Assembly: GCF_018598225.1 (NCBI RefSeq) | Contig: NZ_JAHESF010000033.1 | Coordinates: 16,294-80,293, forward strand | DNA from: Chryseosolibacter histidinae | GTDB taxonomy: Bacteria; Bacteroidota; Bacteroidia; Cytophagales; Cyclobacteriaceae | Length of the DNA stretch: 64,000 nt | Direction of reading: 5' to 3' | Shown here: piece after piece, positions 1 to 9,411 of the stretch | Numbering within the stretch: position 1 is the stretch's first letter | Layout of the letters: the number at the start of each line of letters is the position of its first letter | Made by a program: the position numbers and the translations under genes | The notes under the pieces: model-generated | Database searches by the model: none | What the model saw: only the letters and a program-made list of their open reading frames with translations | What the model was told of the DNA's origin: nothing

Positions 1-3000
1 TTCGCCCGGGGATATTCTCCTTTCAAAATATTTCCATCCTCGGTCAGCACGAGGTAAGCTTGCGGCTCCAGCAGGAAATCATTTTCGAACAAGGCTGTGG
101 TATTCACCAACGATCCATCGCGCCAGTTACCCAGCTTCCAGTGTTTCAGGTTGATGAACTTCGATGACCGGTTAAACAGCTCTGCAAAGTCAACACCCGT
201 GGGGCGGGGATTGAACAGGAGCTCGTTGATCACAACATCGGCACTGTCTGCCACTTCGGGTAAAGCAAAAGTGGCGCTGCTGAAGTCAGGTTGCAAAACA
301 TTTCCCGCACAGTCGTAAACGCGCGTTGCCGTAAGCGTATACCTCACGCCGTTGTGCATGGGTTCTTCAAGCGTGAGATAAACGGAGGTGAGCGCCTGGG
401 TGGCAAACATAATACGCTTTACCGCATGTGTGGGTGTAATGGAAAAGTTATCCGTCAATGGCAAATTTTTTTCGAGCTTCTCATTGAATTGCAACAATAA
501 CACCGTGTCGGCAGCGGGGAAAACAGATACGAGCTTCGGACCGGTGAGGTCGGGCTTGCTGGCAAAAACCGAGTTCTGTGCACCGGGCGTTCCGCCACGA
601 TCATCCTCCGAGGCAACCCAGTTTTCCATCTCCGCACAAACATTGTCAGGGTCGATCAGCTCCAGCGTATAACCGCCATCTTTCTTTTCGTTATCCTTAT
701 ACCATGTTGCGTCATAGTGAACGGAATCCACCATCGTTCCTGCGGCATCCCGCAGCATCAGCACATCACCACTATTGTTCAGCGAAGGAAACACCGCCGT
801 GCCCATCACGCTGCCGAAAGAAATGAACAGCGATGTTTTTGCCGAAAGGCACAGAATCAGATACTGTTGTGGCAGCAGGATGCGGTTCGTAAGCGTGGCA
901 CCGGAACTTCCGTCTGACAAGTTCCAGCCTTTGAGATCGAATGGATGTTCGCCACGGTTGAAAATTTCTACAAACTCCGCTTCGGGCAGTCCGTAGGTTG
1001 GTGCCGGATCGGCAAAGATCTCCGTGATCACAACGTCCTTGTAGACGGCGGCAACAGGCTGAAAGAACATGAACTTCTTTTCCGCTGGCAGCATCTCATT
1101 CGCCGCAAGGTCAGTGATGCCGTTAATGGCGATGGTATTTTCATATCCGTTGATCAACGGCTGCGCAAGCATCAACTGAACGGATGACTGATCGGGTAAC
1201 ACCGCAGCAGAAGTTATAACGATCTGTGCTGAAATTGAAAATGCGGCCGTCTGGCCTGCTGATGTTGAATTCAATTTTTCAGAGAACTCGACAATCAGTT
1301 CTCGCGCAGAAACAACCCGGATGGATTCAACGCGGGGCCGGACTGTATCCAATTTGAACGATACCGTAGCGTTCGCAGACTGAATGATGTTGCCGGGGCA
1401 ATCAAAAACATCCTTAACAGAAATGGTGTAGGCCTTCGCTGAGTCCAGCGCACCGGCGAACACCAGGCCGACGTGGGTACGATTCTCATCAACAAAGGAG
1501 ACAGAAAAAATTTCCTGTAACGGTTCAACGATAAAATTAGTAACCGCTGGCAACGCCGCATCCAGCCTCTCATTAAAAGTGAGGCTTACCCGGTCTGCGG
1601 CAAGTGCTGTTGCTGAAACAAGCTTTGGGCCCGACAGATCCGGTACGTGAGCAAACACCGAGTTCTGAACACCGGGAGTTCCACCGGTTTCTTGTACACT
1701 GGCCGTCCAGTTAGTTGCCTCCTCTTTGCACAGATCATAAGGATCGATCAGTTCCAGAGTCCAGCCGCCATCTTTCTTATCATCATGGTGATACCAGGCA
1801 GCCGAGTAACTTACCGAGTCGATGGTTCTTCCTTGCGGATCTTTCAGTCTGATAATGTCAGCCGTATTGTTGAGCGAAGGAAAAGGTGAAATACTTATAA
1901 CGTCTCCGAATCTTGAAAACGCCGAGAGGGCAGCCGGAGTGGTAACGATCAGGTATTCCCCCGGAAGCAGTATGCGTGTTGAAAGAACTCCCGTAGTACT
2001 CCCATCTGTGAATTGCCAGCCTGACAGATCAAACGGCTCGCTGCTGCGATTAAAGAGCTCCACGAATTCTGCTTCAGGCAACCCAACCGACGGACTCGGA
2101 TCTGCGAAGATCTCGGTGATCACAATATCTTTATGGACTGCCGGCACTGGCTGAAAGAATGTAAAGCTAGTGGTGGTATCGGCCATCACATTCCCGGCCA
2201 GATCTTTTACACCTTTCATAGCAAGCCTCTGCGAATAGCCATTCCTGAAAGGTGCAGCAAACGCCAGCCTGATGGTCTCGTCATCTTGTTGTGTTACAGA
2301 AACCGGATTTAAACTTCCTTCCAAAAGCAAATAGTTCAGTGGGTCTTGTGCCGTCAGTGGATCGTACCGCTCCGAAAAACGAACATCCAATGTGGTGGAA
2401 GAGTGCGCGCTGACAGCAGATACTGTTGGCGGAAGGAGATCGGGAACGGCGTGACTGACGATGGAAATATCATCATAGAAAAAACGCGTGGCATTGGCTA
2501 CGGTATAAGTGCACCTGATGCCAAAGAAAGAACCCGAAGTATGGGTGGCATCCACACCCGTTGCCTCTTGATTGAAATTTATTCCGCCAACATAATCGAT
2601 GAACAGGGTCCAGGCTCCGGCATAACTTCGTGTTACCCTGATGCGCGCATTCACAGCGCTGGCGATCTGTGCAAGTGTTGCACGGCATACGGAGACTGAA
2701 CTCGTACCTGTTTGCCGGAAGAGCTCAACCGCATCATTGGTGCCGGCTTCCCCGAACTGCAGATAATATCCGTTCAACGGCGAGGTGAGGTCCTGCTGGC
2801 TGCTGGCCAGGTAAACCCTGCCGAAGTTGGAAGCAGAGCCTGCGAAGGTCTGCTTCACAAAGAATTCCCACTGCACGTTTTGTGCCGATGAAAATGAAAA
2901 CGGAACAGACAGATACGATGTGCCCGCGGCAGTGTTCATGAGCTGCAACTGGTGCAAAGCGTTCACCGTGAAATGTGCTGAAGATCCGCTCCAGGCGGGG

Positions 3001-3149
3001 TTTGACGTGAATTCTCCATCGGAGAAATCTTCTGAAACCTGACCTAACGCTTGTTGGGTGAAAATGCCTGTAACTGTTACAAGCATAGTAATCGTTTTCA
3101 GGCGGAGATTATGCCGAAAACACAAGGATATTTTCCTGCTGTTGTTCAT
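1..3149 (-). CDS. Large secreted lamin-tail-domain (LTD) protein, 3' end beyond window
   Basis: An open frame starts at the ATG complementary to 3147-3149 and runs off the left edge with no stop, giving at least 1049 residues. It begins with a signal peptide ending ALGQ near residue 37. An N-terminal beta-rich region follows, then at least two long repeats: an Ig-like/SbsA-type segment and a lamin-tail domain beginning ITEIFADP (near residues 343 and 706). A third LTD starting INELLFNP lies near residue 970. The two full repeats are similar at DNA level (compare about 1630-1670 with 560-600). LTD proteins in this phylum are usually secreted or cell-surface, often with a type IX sorting tail; that end is outside the window, so the route is inference. 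No catalytic motif is visible. It is divergent from asd, whose promoter overlaps this gene's start. Confidence 0.85.
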   Translation of the reverse strand, partial: MNNSRKISLCFRHNLRLKTITMLVTVTGIFTQQALGQVSEDFSDGEFTSNPAWSGSSAHFTVNALHQLQLMNTAAGTSYLSVPFSFSSAQNVQWEFFVKQTFAGSASNFGRVYLASSQQDLTSPLNGYYLQFGEAGTNDAVELFRQTGTSSVSVCRATLAQIASAVNARIRVTRSYAGAWTLFIDYVGGINFNQEATGVDATHTSGSFFGIRCTYTVANATRFFYDDISIVSHAVPDLLPPTVSAVSAHSSTTLDVRFSERYDPLTAQDPLNYLLLEGSLNPVSVTQQDDETIRLAFAAPFRNGYSQRLAMKGVKDLAGNVMADTTTSFTFFQPVPAVHKDIVITEIFADPSPSVGLPEAEFVELFNRSSEPFDLSGWQFTDGSTTGVLSTRILLPGEYLIVTTPAALSAFSRFGDVISISPFPSLNNTADIIRLKDPQGRTIDSVSYSAAWYHHDDKKDGGWTLELIDPYDLCKEEATNWTASVQETGGTPGVQNSVFAHVPDLSGPKLVSATALAADRVSLTFNERLDAALPAVTNFIVEPLQEIFSVSFVDENRTHVGLVFAGALDSAKAYTISVKDVFDCPGNIIQSANATVSFKLDTVRPRVESIRVVSARELIVEFSEKLNSTSAGQTAAFSISAQIVITSAAVLPDQSSVQLMLAQPLINGYENTIAINGITDLAANEMLPAEKKFMFFQPVAAVYKDVVITEIFADPAPTYGLPEAEFVEIFNRGEHPFDLKGWNLSDGSSGATLTNRILLPQQYLILCLSAKTSLFISFGSVMGTAVFPSLNNSGDVLMLRDAAGTMVDSVHYDATWYKDNEKKDGGYTLELIDPDNVCAEMENWVASEDDRGGTPGAQNSVFASKPDLTGPKLVSVFPAADTVLLLQFNEKLEKNLPLTDNFSITPTHAVKRIMFATQALTSVYLTLEEPMHNGVRYTLTATRVYDCAGNVLQPDFSSATFALPEVADSADVVINELLFNPRPTGVDFAELFNRSSKFINLKHWKLGNWRDGSLVNTTALFENDFLLEPQAYLVLTEDGNILKGEYPRA

Positions 3150-3175
3150 AGTGCGAGAGGGAAACACTATTTTTG
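3142..3175 (+). promoter_or_regulatory. Bacteroidota-type promoter for asd
   Basis: TTG at 3142-3144, a 23-base spacer and TATTTTTG at 3168-3175 match the TTG / TAnnTTTG pattern used by the Bacteroidota primary sigma factor. It ends 23 bases before the asd start and overlaps the first codons of the divergent LTD gene. Confidence 0.5.
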
Positions 3176-3198
3176 TATTTCTAATCTACAAAATTAAA

Positions 3199-4191
3199 AT
3201 GAAACTCGCAGTCGTAGGCGCCACCGGATTGGTTGGCCAGGAAATCTTAAGTGTGCTGGAGGAACGCAGCTTCCCGTTTGATGAACTGTATTTGGTAGCC
3301 TCCGCCAAATCAGTAGGACAGTCAATTACCTTCAAGGGTAAGGAATACAAGATCAAGGGCATGGAAGAAGTTGTGAAGCTGGCGCCGGATATTGCGATTT
3401 TCTCAGCCGGAGGTAATACTTCGCTTGAATGGGCTCCCAAGTTTGCCGAAGCCGGCACCATTGTGATCGACAATTCTTCAGCCTGGAGAATGGATCCCAC
3501 CAAGAAGCTCATTGTACCCGAGATCAACGGCCATGTGCTCACCATTGATGACCGCATCATTGCAAACCCCAACTGTTCAACCATTCAGATGGTAATGGCC
3601 CTGGCGCCCCTGCACGTGAAATACAAGCTGAAGCGCATTGTGGTTTCTACATACCAGTCAGTGACCGGCACCGGAAAAGATGCCGTGCAGCAGATGATGG
3701 ACGAACGCAAAGGCATCAACGGTCCGAAAGTATACCCTCACCCGATCGACATGAACGCGCTGCCGCACATCGATACATTCCTTGACAACGGTTATACCAA
3801 AGAAGAAATGAAGATGGTGAACGAGACCCGCAAGATCCTGGGCGACCAGACCATCGGCGTTACGTCAACAACAGTTCGCATTCCTTCTATCGGCGGCCAC
3901 TCTGAAGCGGTGAATGTTGAGTTCTACGAAGACTTTAACATCAGCGAGGTACGCGCTACACTTGCCAGCACGCCTGGTGTTATTGTTCAGGATGATCCCA
4001 AGAACAACGTATACCCGATGCCGATCAATTCAAAAGGTCGTGACGAAGTGTTTGTAGGCAGGCTGCGCAGAGACGACTCTCAGCCCAACACGCTCAACAT
4101 GTGGATCGTTGCCGATAACCTCCGCAAAGGCGCTGCTACCAACGCCGTGCAGATCGCAGAATTTATGATGGAAAAAAGCCTCGTGTACTAG
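3199..4191 (+). CDS. asd: Aspartate-semialdehyde dehydrogenase
   Basis: Converts aspartyl-4-phosphate plus NADPH to aspartate-4-semialdehyde, the branch point to lysine/diaminopimelate, threonine and methionine; cytosolic. The start is the ATG at 3199, giving 330 residues, the usual family length. The longer frame upstream adds a 47-residue tail that overlaps the promoter and has no homology character. The NADP-binding motif VGATGLVGQE is at residues 6-15, the catalytic cysteine is C126 in NPNCSTIQ, the active-site glutamine is Q153 in YQSVTG, and substrate/catalytic residues R227 and H234 lie in RIPSIGGHSE. The leader is A/T-rich with no strong Shine-Dalgarno, as is common in this phylum. 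It is monocistronic, followed by a hairpin terminator. Confidence 0.97.
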   Translation: MKLAVVGATGLVGQEILSVLEERSFPFDELYLVASAKSVGQSITFKGKEYKIKGMEEVVKLAPDIAIFSAGGNTSLEWAPKFAEAGTIVIDNSSAWRMDPTKKLIVPEINGHVLTIDDRIIANPNCSTIQMVMALAPLHVKYKLKRIVVSTYQSVTGTGKDAVQQMMDERKGINGPKVYPHPIDMNALPHIDTFLDNGYTKEEMKMVNETRKILGDQTIGVTSTTVRIPSIGGHSEAVNVEFYEDFNISEVRATLASTPGVIVQDDPKNNVYPMPINSKGRDEVFVGRLRRDDSQPNTLNMWIVADNLRKGAATNAVQIAEFMMEKSLVY

Positions 4192-4210
4192 AAATTAGTT
4201 TCCAATAAAA

Positions 4211-4240
4211 ATGCCGCCCCGAACAAGGGTGGCATTTTTT
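4211..4240. terminator. Bidirectional rho-independent terminator
   Basis: ATGCCGCCC pairs with GGGTGGCAT (one G-T wobble), with an A run before and a T run after. It lies between the ends of asd (+) and the solute-binding protein gene (-), so it can serve both. Confidence 0.75.
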
Positions 4241-4299
4241 ATTTATGGCTACGAGCCGCCAGCTTCATGTCACGAGCAGTTGACAAGTCACCGGAATGC

Positions 4300-4321
4300 T
4301 GTGGACTGTCGACTGTGGACT
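4300..4321. repeat. Short word repeat (GTGGACT / GTCGACTGT)
   Basis: Quasi-tandem copies of a 7-10 base word (TGTGGACTG, TCGACTGTGGACT) sit between the asd terminator and the end of the next gene. Similar low-complexity word blocks of unrelated sequence occur in other gaps of this window. Confidence 0.5.
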
Positions 4322-5155
4322 CTATCTAACGAGGCTCAGGAAAGACGAGCCCAGGTTCTCGGCAATGATCTCCTTATACCGTACACTCTTGCGGTAATCT
4401 TCTGTGAGAAACTCTTTAAACAGCGGACCCCAATCGCTTTGCTTCGACATGATAAAGCCGAGCTGCTCCGGGTTGCCCAGCTCAACCTCCTGCCTTTTTA
4501 CAGGGATCTTCTTTCTTACCACACCGATGTATTCTGTAAAATCAAGGATGGAGAAAACACGTTGGTTGGCCGACAGGTTTTTGATCACGCTTTCGCTGGA
4601 AGGCGCATACGTAACCGTGAGCTGAGGGTAATATTGCTTCTTGATCTCTTCGATGTACTTTACGTGTGTGCTGCCTGTGATCACCTGTGCAGTGAATCCC
4701 GAATAAACCGTTGAAAGCTCTTTAAGACTTTTAATGTTCGGCGTATTCTTGTTGGTGAGCAGCACAAGCTGGGTGCTCATAAATGGCGGAGAGAACTGCA
4801 GGATCTTTTTACGTTCTTCGGTGATGCTGGTGTTGGTAACACCCAGAACGTTGCCGGAATGTTGGATCTCTTTCAGAAAACCCGAGAACTCCGGTTCCTG
4901 GCCAACATATTGAATGGTGATCTTCTTGCCGTGTTTGGTCTCTGCAAACTTCTGAAGATCTGAAAGCATGTCTACACACACGCCCTCCATTTTACCATCT
5001 TTTCCTTTTTGGATGAGCCCGGGCTGCTCGTAATACACCACGGCCAGTGTGCCTGAGCCCGAGGTTTTGATCTTGTTCCAGCTATCGCCCTGGTATTTCT
5101 GTGCGAAAGAGAAGCTGACGATCAGGGTGAGAATGGGGATAAAAAACTTTTTCAT
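4322..5155 (-). CDS. Periplasmic solute-binding protein, family 3-like
   Basis: A predicted secreted ligand-binding protein of the amino-acid-type extracellular solute-binding family. The ATG at 5155 gives 277 residues with a clean signal peptide (MKKFFIPILT..., cleavage after SFA); a TTG two codons upstream is less likely. Visible features are the N-terminal lobe beginning TLAVVYYEQPG, the GVCVDMLSDL helix, and GVTNTSITEERKK leading to FSPPFM, the pattern by which this family is recognised. No permease or ATPase gene lies nearby, so it may serve a distant transporter or act as a sensor. The ligand cannot be inferred. It is probably a single-gene transcript using the shared terminator at 4211-4240. 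Confidence 0.8.
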   Translation of the reverse strand: MKKFFIPILTLIVSFSFAQKYQGDSWNKIKTSGSGTLAVVYYEQPGLIQKGKDGKMEGVCVDMLSDLQKFAETKHGKKITIQYVGQEPEFSGFLKEIQHSGNVLGVTNTSITEERKKILQFSPPFMSTQLVLLTNKNTPNIKSLKELSTVYSGFTAQVITGSTHVKYIEEIKKQYYPQLTVTYAPSSESVIKNLSANQRVFSILDFTEYIGVVRKKIPVKRQEVELGNPEQLGFIMSKQSDWGPLFKEFLTEDYRKSVRYKEIIAENLGSSFLSLVR

Positions 5156-5161
5156 TCTCAA

Positions 5162-5481
5162 TGATACGATATTGCCGCTCGCCAGAAAATGAAAAAAATC
5201 ATGCTTTCATTGCATGCCTGTGTTTGATCTGGTTTTTCAGACGTTTGATCGCCAATAAAGTACCAGACAACTGCTAATCTATGCTCTTCCGGACGTTTCG
5301 CCGTTTACATGTTAAACCTTGAAGGGATGGGCTCAAATAAGAAACTAATGTGCTGGTTTGGTTCCCGCAGATCTCGCGGATGACCGCAGATGACCGCAGA
5401 TGTTGTTGAATTTATTTTCTGCGCAATCTGCGGGAAACCTGCATTCTCCTTTCGGAGATGAAGGCTGAGAACACAATCCCT
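5162..5481. other. Intergenic gap, 320 bp
   Basis: No ORF with coding character and no RNA gene seen. Its only recognisable content is the CGCAGAT inverted-repeat block at 5361-5438. The rest, 5162-5360, is the upstream region of the solute-binding protein gene, without a promoter I can assign firmly. Confidence 0.6.
5361..5438. repeat. CGCAGAT-family inverted repeat
   Basis: TTCCCGCAGAT at the left and ATCTGCGGGAA at the right form an inverted pair around internal copies of the same word (GACCGCAGAT twice, TCTGCG). A second member of the family lies at 44134-44212. The function is unknown; the RNA could form a hairpin. Confidence 0.65.
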
Positions 5482-5877
5482 TTATTTTGCTGTGCTTTTT
5501 ATCACAAGCTTTTTGTCAAGGATATTCAGTAGCAGGATAAAGGCAGCGCCAAAGATGAAAAGTCCTGCATATCCTGACATGTCATTTAAAAATCCGAGGT
5601 CGAATTTAAAGCCCGTATACAGGATGGTGGCTACGAAGACTAAAATCATCACGCCTATGCCTGAAGCGAACCAGATCACATCTTTTTTACTTTCGCGTTT
5701 CTGCTTTTCTTCGATCCGGGCTACGATCCTGTCGGCAAAATCAGAGGACAAAGAAGTTTTGGGCGGCGCGCTGAGGGCACGGAATACTTCGCGGTAGGCC
5801 TTTGCATCCACATCGTCTGCGGCTGTGGGCCGCCCCGCTTCAATATTGTTTTGCAGCTCTTCTTCGTAATGGTTCAT
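5482..5877 (-). CDS. Probable membrane anti-sigma factor
   Basis: 131 residues, overlapping the sigma-factor stop by ATGA (4 bases), so the two are co-transcribed and translationally coupled. The first ~70 residues are soluble and charged. Two hydrophobic segments follow (about 68-88 and 101-119), with a short basic C-terminus. Position after an ECF sigma gene plus a soluble-then-membrane layout is typical of anti-sigma factors. There is no zinc-binding HxxxCxxC signature, so the call rests on context and topology. It may hold the sigma factor at the inner membrane. Confidence 0.6.
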   Translation of the reverse strand: MNHYEEELQNNIEAGRPTAADDVDAKAYREVFRALSAPPKTSLSSDFADRIVARIEEKQKRESKKDVIWFASGIGVMILVFVATILYTGFKFDLGFLNDMSGYAGLFIFGAAFILLLNILDKKLVIKSTAK

Positions 5878-6437
5878 AACAGCTCTTCTTTACCAAGATA
5901 CTTCTTTACTTTTTCTTTCAGCAAATTGCGGGCCCTGAAAAGATAATTCTTGACAGTGCCCTCCGGCATTTGTGTAACCTCGCAGATCTCCGGGTAGGTC
6001 ATACCCTCCACGTGATAAAGCGTAAGCACGGTTTTGTATTGTGGCGGCAGCTCGTCTACCAGCTTCAGCACAAACGCGTCGGTATCGCCCTCCTCAACAA
6101 TGCTTTCCGGGTCAGTTTCCTCGATGAAGTGTTTGGTGAAACTTTCTTCGTCAGGGAGGTCTGCGAACCGTATTTTTTGCTTCCGCAGGTGGTTTATCGC
6201 GTACCGGTAAGCAATGGTGGCGATCCAGGTCGACAACTTAGACTGGAACGAAAATTCTCCAAGCTTTTCATGAACGCGTAAAAAAACATCCTGGCACAGT
6301 TCTTCCCGCTCTTCGTCTTTTTTCACCAGCCGGCCGATCATATGGGCCACCAGTTTTTCATGCTGCCTGATCAAAAGCCTGAAAGCCTGCATATCGCCAG
6401 CCAATACATTCTTTACCAGGATCCGGTCATCAATCAT
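5874..6437 (-). CDS. ECF RNA polymerase sigma factor
   Basis: A 187-residue sigma-70 family extracytoplasmic-function sigma factor, which directs RNA polymerase to a dedicated promoter set. The start is taken at the ATG at 6437 (MIDDRILVKNV). A longer frame to 6503 adds 22 residues without family character. Region 2 is visible at about residues 8-83, including CQDVFLRVHEKL and the tryptophan-containing STWIATIAYRYAINHLRK. Region 4 spans about 128-178 with the helix-turn-helix MTYPEICEVTQMPEGTVKN. The next gene overlaps it by 4 bases and is a probable anti-sigma. The 153-base gap to the divergent gene at 6591 probably contains both promoters; no clear TAnnTTTG element is seen there. Confidence 0.92.
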   Translation of the reverse strand: MIDDRILVKNVLAGDMQAFRLLIRQHEKLVAHMIGRLVKKDEEREELCQDVFLRVHEKLGEFSFQSKLSTWIATIAYRYAINHLRKQKIRFADLPDEESFTKHFIEETDPESIVEEGDTDAFVLKLVDELPPQYKTVLTLYHVEGMTYPEICEVTQMPEGTVKNYLFRARNLLKEKVKKYLGKEELL

Positions 6438-6590
6438 TGATTGCGTTTGACAAGCATCGTCCACCCAATGTTGCAGAAAAGGTATAAAAATTTTCAGGCC
6501 CAAAGTTTTTTTGATCCGGCTGCAACATTCCGGGGCAGGTGTGGTGTCTCACGTGCAAAACCCAAAAATTAACATTTAATCAATCTGTAT

Positions 6591-6944
6591 ATGGATGAAA
6601 ATTTGAAAAACGTGCTCATGCCGCTCACTATTATCGGAAGCTTCGCCGGTGGTATCCTTCTTTTTACCCGAACGCTGACAGACTATATCCTGAAAAAGAG
6701 AATGATCGATAAAGGATACGTCAATGACGATGCGCAGGCGATCTTTAAAAAGCACACGGAAGAAAACAAATATGCTTCTCTTAAATGGGGACTGATCGTT
6801 TTTTTTGCGGGCGTCTCCCTGATTATCATGGAGTACATCGATTTTGACAGACGCTCATCCCTGCCCTATGGTCTGTTTGCCGTGGCCGTTTCGCTGGGCT
6901 TTCTGATCTATTACTTCATCGTTAAAAAGGAGCTGAACAAATAG
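6591..6944 (+). CDS. Small membrane protein, DUF6249-like
   Basis: 117 residues with three hydrophobic segments (about 8-30, 65-82, 92-110) and a short cytoplasmic stretch KKRMIDKGYVNDDA after the first. Layout and sequence remind me of the DUF6249 family, small membrane proteins often found beside ECF sigma genes in this phylum; I cannot confirm the match. It is divergent from the sigma factor and 33 bases upstream of the permease at 6978, so it may be co-transcribed with it. No enzymatic motif. Confidence 0.6.
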   Translation: MDENLKNVLMPLTIIGSFAGGILLFTRTLTDYILKKRMIDKGYVNDDAQAIFKKHTEENKYASLKWGLIVFFAGVSLIIMEYIDFDRRSSLPYGLFAVAVSLGFLIYYFIVKKELNK

Positions 6945-6977
6945 CTGAGTGTAATTCCGTCTCTATAACCTCCAATC

Positions 6978-9401
6978 ATGATCAGAAATTATATCCAGGT
7001 AGCGATACGCAACCTCGTGCGCAACAAATTCTTCTCGGCCATCAACATCTTTGGCCTGGCCGTGAGCATGACCATCTGCATGGCCATCATTATGCTGGTG
7101 GCCGACCAGATGCAGTATGACCGCCACAACACAAAACGCAACCGTATTTTCAGGGTCAATACTTTCGCCGTGAATGAAAAAGGCGAAGACAGAAGCAGCT
7201 TGGATAACGCCAGCTCGCCCATGACCCTGCGGCAGGAGCTGCTTGAAAATTATACCGGTTTCGAAAAGGTGGTAAGGATCAGGCGCGGCTTCGGCAATGG
7301 CTGGCTTGAATTCGAGAACCAGGATGTGAATATTCCCGTAAAAGGTTTTTTCGCCGACCCAGAGATCTTCGACGTGCTCGAGTACGAGTTCAGATACGGC
7401 AATCCACGCACCGCGCTTCAGGAGCCTTACACCGTTGTGCTCACGCAGAAAGCTGCAAGCAAGCTGTTCAATGAAGAAAATCCCATAGGCCAAACCATCA
7501 AGGTAGGAGGCGTTGGCACCTACACGGTGACGGGTGTATTGAAAGAGACGGAAAACAAGTCGCACATTTTCTTCGAAGCGCTCGGCAGCATGGCCAGCGT
7601 AAAAAGCCTTGAAGCAGAAGGCAAATTTGGAAAAAGCCTTGACGACTGGCTGAACTTCTGGAACGGATGGACCTACGTGCTGCTGGAGGAGGGCAGGGAG
7701 GTTCGCGATGTTGAGCCATACTTCGAAAAGATCTATCAGCAACACATTGCCACAGTCACAGACCCCAACGTTTTTAAAGCGAAGTTCCGCCTCCAAAGCA
7801 TCAACGATGTGACACCTGGCAGGCTGGTGAACAACCCGATCGGACCGTCTCTGCCCTGGGCGATCGTTTACTTCCTGAGCGGATTGGCCGCCGTGATCAT
7901 GCTCACCTCATGTTTTAATTTCACCAACCTTTCCATTGCCCGTTCTTTAAGGCGCGCAAAAGAGATCGGGGTGCGCAAGGTGGCAGGCGCCGCGCGGTGG
8001 CAGATCTTCATGCAGTTTTTATCCGAGTCGGTTGTGGTGGCGTTGTGCAGCCTGGTGCTCGCTTTCTTTTTGTTGATCTTTATCAAACCGCTGCTGCTGC
8101 AGCTAACCCTGGTGCGGGTGTTCATGTGGAATTTCGAGACCAACTATGCGGTGCTCGCGGTATTCATGGTTTTCGCCACGGTGGTGGGAATTCTCGCGGG
8201 CTTTTTCCCTGCGGTAGTGCTGTCAGGATTCCAGCCTGTGAAAGTTTTAAAAAGTCTCACCACGGTGAAGCTGTTCTCGAAGATGGGCATGCGAAAAGCG
8301 TTGCTGGTATCTCAGTTTTCCATCTCGCTGATCTTTATTCTTTCCGCCCTGGTGATGTACAGGCAGGTAGAGCTGTTCCTCACAAAAGACTACGGGTTCA
8401 ACATGAAAGACAACATCATGATCAGGCTCAACAACACTTCGGCCCAGGCACTTAAATCCGAGCTGCTGAAATATCCCAATGTTCAAAATGTCACGGCGTC
8501 TTCGCATGTTCCTTCCGCCGGCGTGGAATGGGGCAATGAGTTTAAGAAGACGGAAGACCCTGACTGGACCAGCTTCAGCTATTACCTGGTTGATGAAGAT
8601 TACCTGAAGAACATGGAGGTGGCGCTTGTTGCCGGAAACTTCTTTGCTGCTGCGAATGGCGAAAGCAACAAAAATTTCATTGTGATCAACGAGGAGGCCG
8701 TGAAGGCGCTTGATTTCAAAACGGCGGCCGAGGCTGTTGGTGAAGAGGTCATGTACCGGCCCGACTCAAGCCGCAAAGTGATTGCCGGAGTTGTTAAGGA
8801 CTACAACCACCAGATGCTGATGAGCAAGCTCGGGCCGCTGGCGCTCATGTGGCACGACTCCAGTGCCAACTTACTGCAGGTGCGATACACCGGTACAGAA
8901 GCCTCGGCGAGCAAGACGATTGAAAAAGCCTGGAGCGTTGTAAACCCCGGACTCAAAGTAGATTACAAGCTGGTGGAATCCGAGATCAAGCTCTTTTACA
9001 ATACGCTGTTCGGAGACCTGGTAGATGTTCTCGGCGTAGTTGCCGCACTCGCCATCATGATCTCGTGTCTCGGATTGCTGGGCATGGCCACCTACACGAT
9101 CGAGACCCGCATGCGTGAGATCTCCATCCGCAAGGTGCTGGGCTCTTCTGACCAGGCCCTTGTCATACTGTTGTCAAAAGGATTTCTGAAAATACTGCTC
9201 GTGGCCATCGCGATCGGTCTTCCGGCAGCGTGGTTCATCAACAACCTCTGGCTCGAGCTCATCGCCTATCACACCGAGATCGGGGTTACCCTTGCCTTAA
9301 CAGGAATTCTCATCCTGCTGCTGTTGGGTGCGATCACCATCGGCTCGCAAACCCTTCGCGCAGCATTTACCAATCTGGTTGATAATCTAAAAGGTGAATA
9401 G
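6978..9401 (+). CDS. MacB/FtsX-type ABC transporter permease
   Basis: An 807-residue inner-membrane protein of the large Bacteroidota permease family: one N-terminal membrane helix (about 20-42), a MacB-type periplasmic core, three FtsX helices (about 290-430), a second helix plus periplasmic domain, and a final three-helix FtsX block (about 675-800). Diagnostic stretches are IRNLVRNKFFSAINIFGLAVS, RRAKEIGVRKVAGA and the C-terminal REISIRKVLGSS. Such permeases work with a separate ATPase to move lipids, peptides or lipoproteins or to transmit force; no ATPase gene is adjacent. Unlike the two permeases at 35-40 kb it has no cytoplasmic prefix domain. It ends before a strong terminator at 9472. 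Confidence 0.9.
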   Translation: MIRNYIQVAIRNLVRNKFFSAINIFGLAVSMTICMAIIMLVADQMQYDRHNTKRNRIFRVNTFAVNEKGEDRSSLDNASSPMTLRQELLENYTGFEKVVRIRRGFGNGWLEFENQDVNIPVKGFFADPEIFDVLEYEFRYGNPRTALQEPYTVVLTQKAASKLFNEENPIGQTIKVGGVGTYTVTGVLKETENKSHIFFEALGSMASVKSLEAEGKFGKSLDDWLNFWNGWTYVLLEEGREVRDVEPYFEKIYQQHIATVTDPNVFKAKFRLQSINDVTPGRLVNNPIGPSLPWAIVYFLSGLAAVIMLTSCFNFTNLSIARSLRRAKEIGVRKVAGAARWQIFMQFLSESVVVALCSLVLAFFLLIFIKPLLLQLTLVRVFMWNFETNYAVLAVFMVFATVVGILAGFFPAVVLSGFQPVKVLKSLTTVKLFSKMGMRKALLVSQFSISLIFILSALVMYRQVELFLTKDYGFNMKDNIMIRLNNTSAQALKSELLKYPNVQNVTASSHVPSAGVEWGNEFKKTEDPDWTSFSYYLVDEDYLKNMEVALVAGNFFAAANGESNKNFIVINEEAVKALDFKTAAEAVGEEVMYRPDSSRKVIAGVVKDYNHQMLMSKLGPLALMWHDSSANLLQVRYTGTEASASKTIEKAWSVVNPGLKVDYKLVESEIKLFYNTLFGDLVDVLGVVAALAIMISCLGLLGMATYTIETRMREISIRKVLGSSDQALVILLSKGFLKILLVAIAIGLPAAWFINNLWLELIAYHTEIGVTLALTGILILLLLGAITIGSQTLRAAFTNLVDNLKGE

Positions 9402-9411
9402 GTCGTTCGCG

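Noticed and set aside
3058..3198. N-terminal extension of Asd
   Set aside because: The extension overlaps the promoter and the start of the divergent gene; the ATG at 3199 gives the exact family start.
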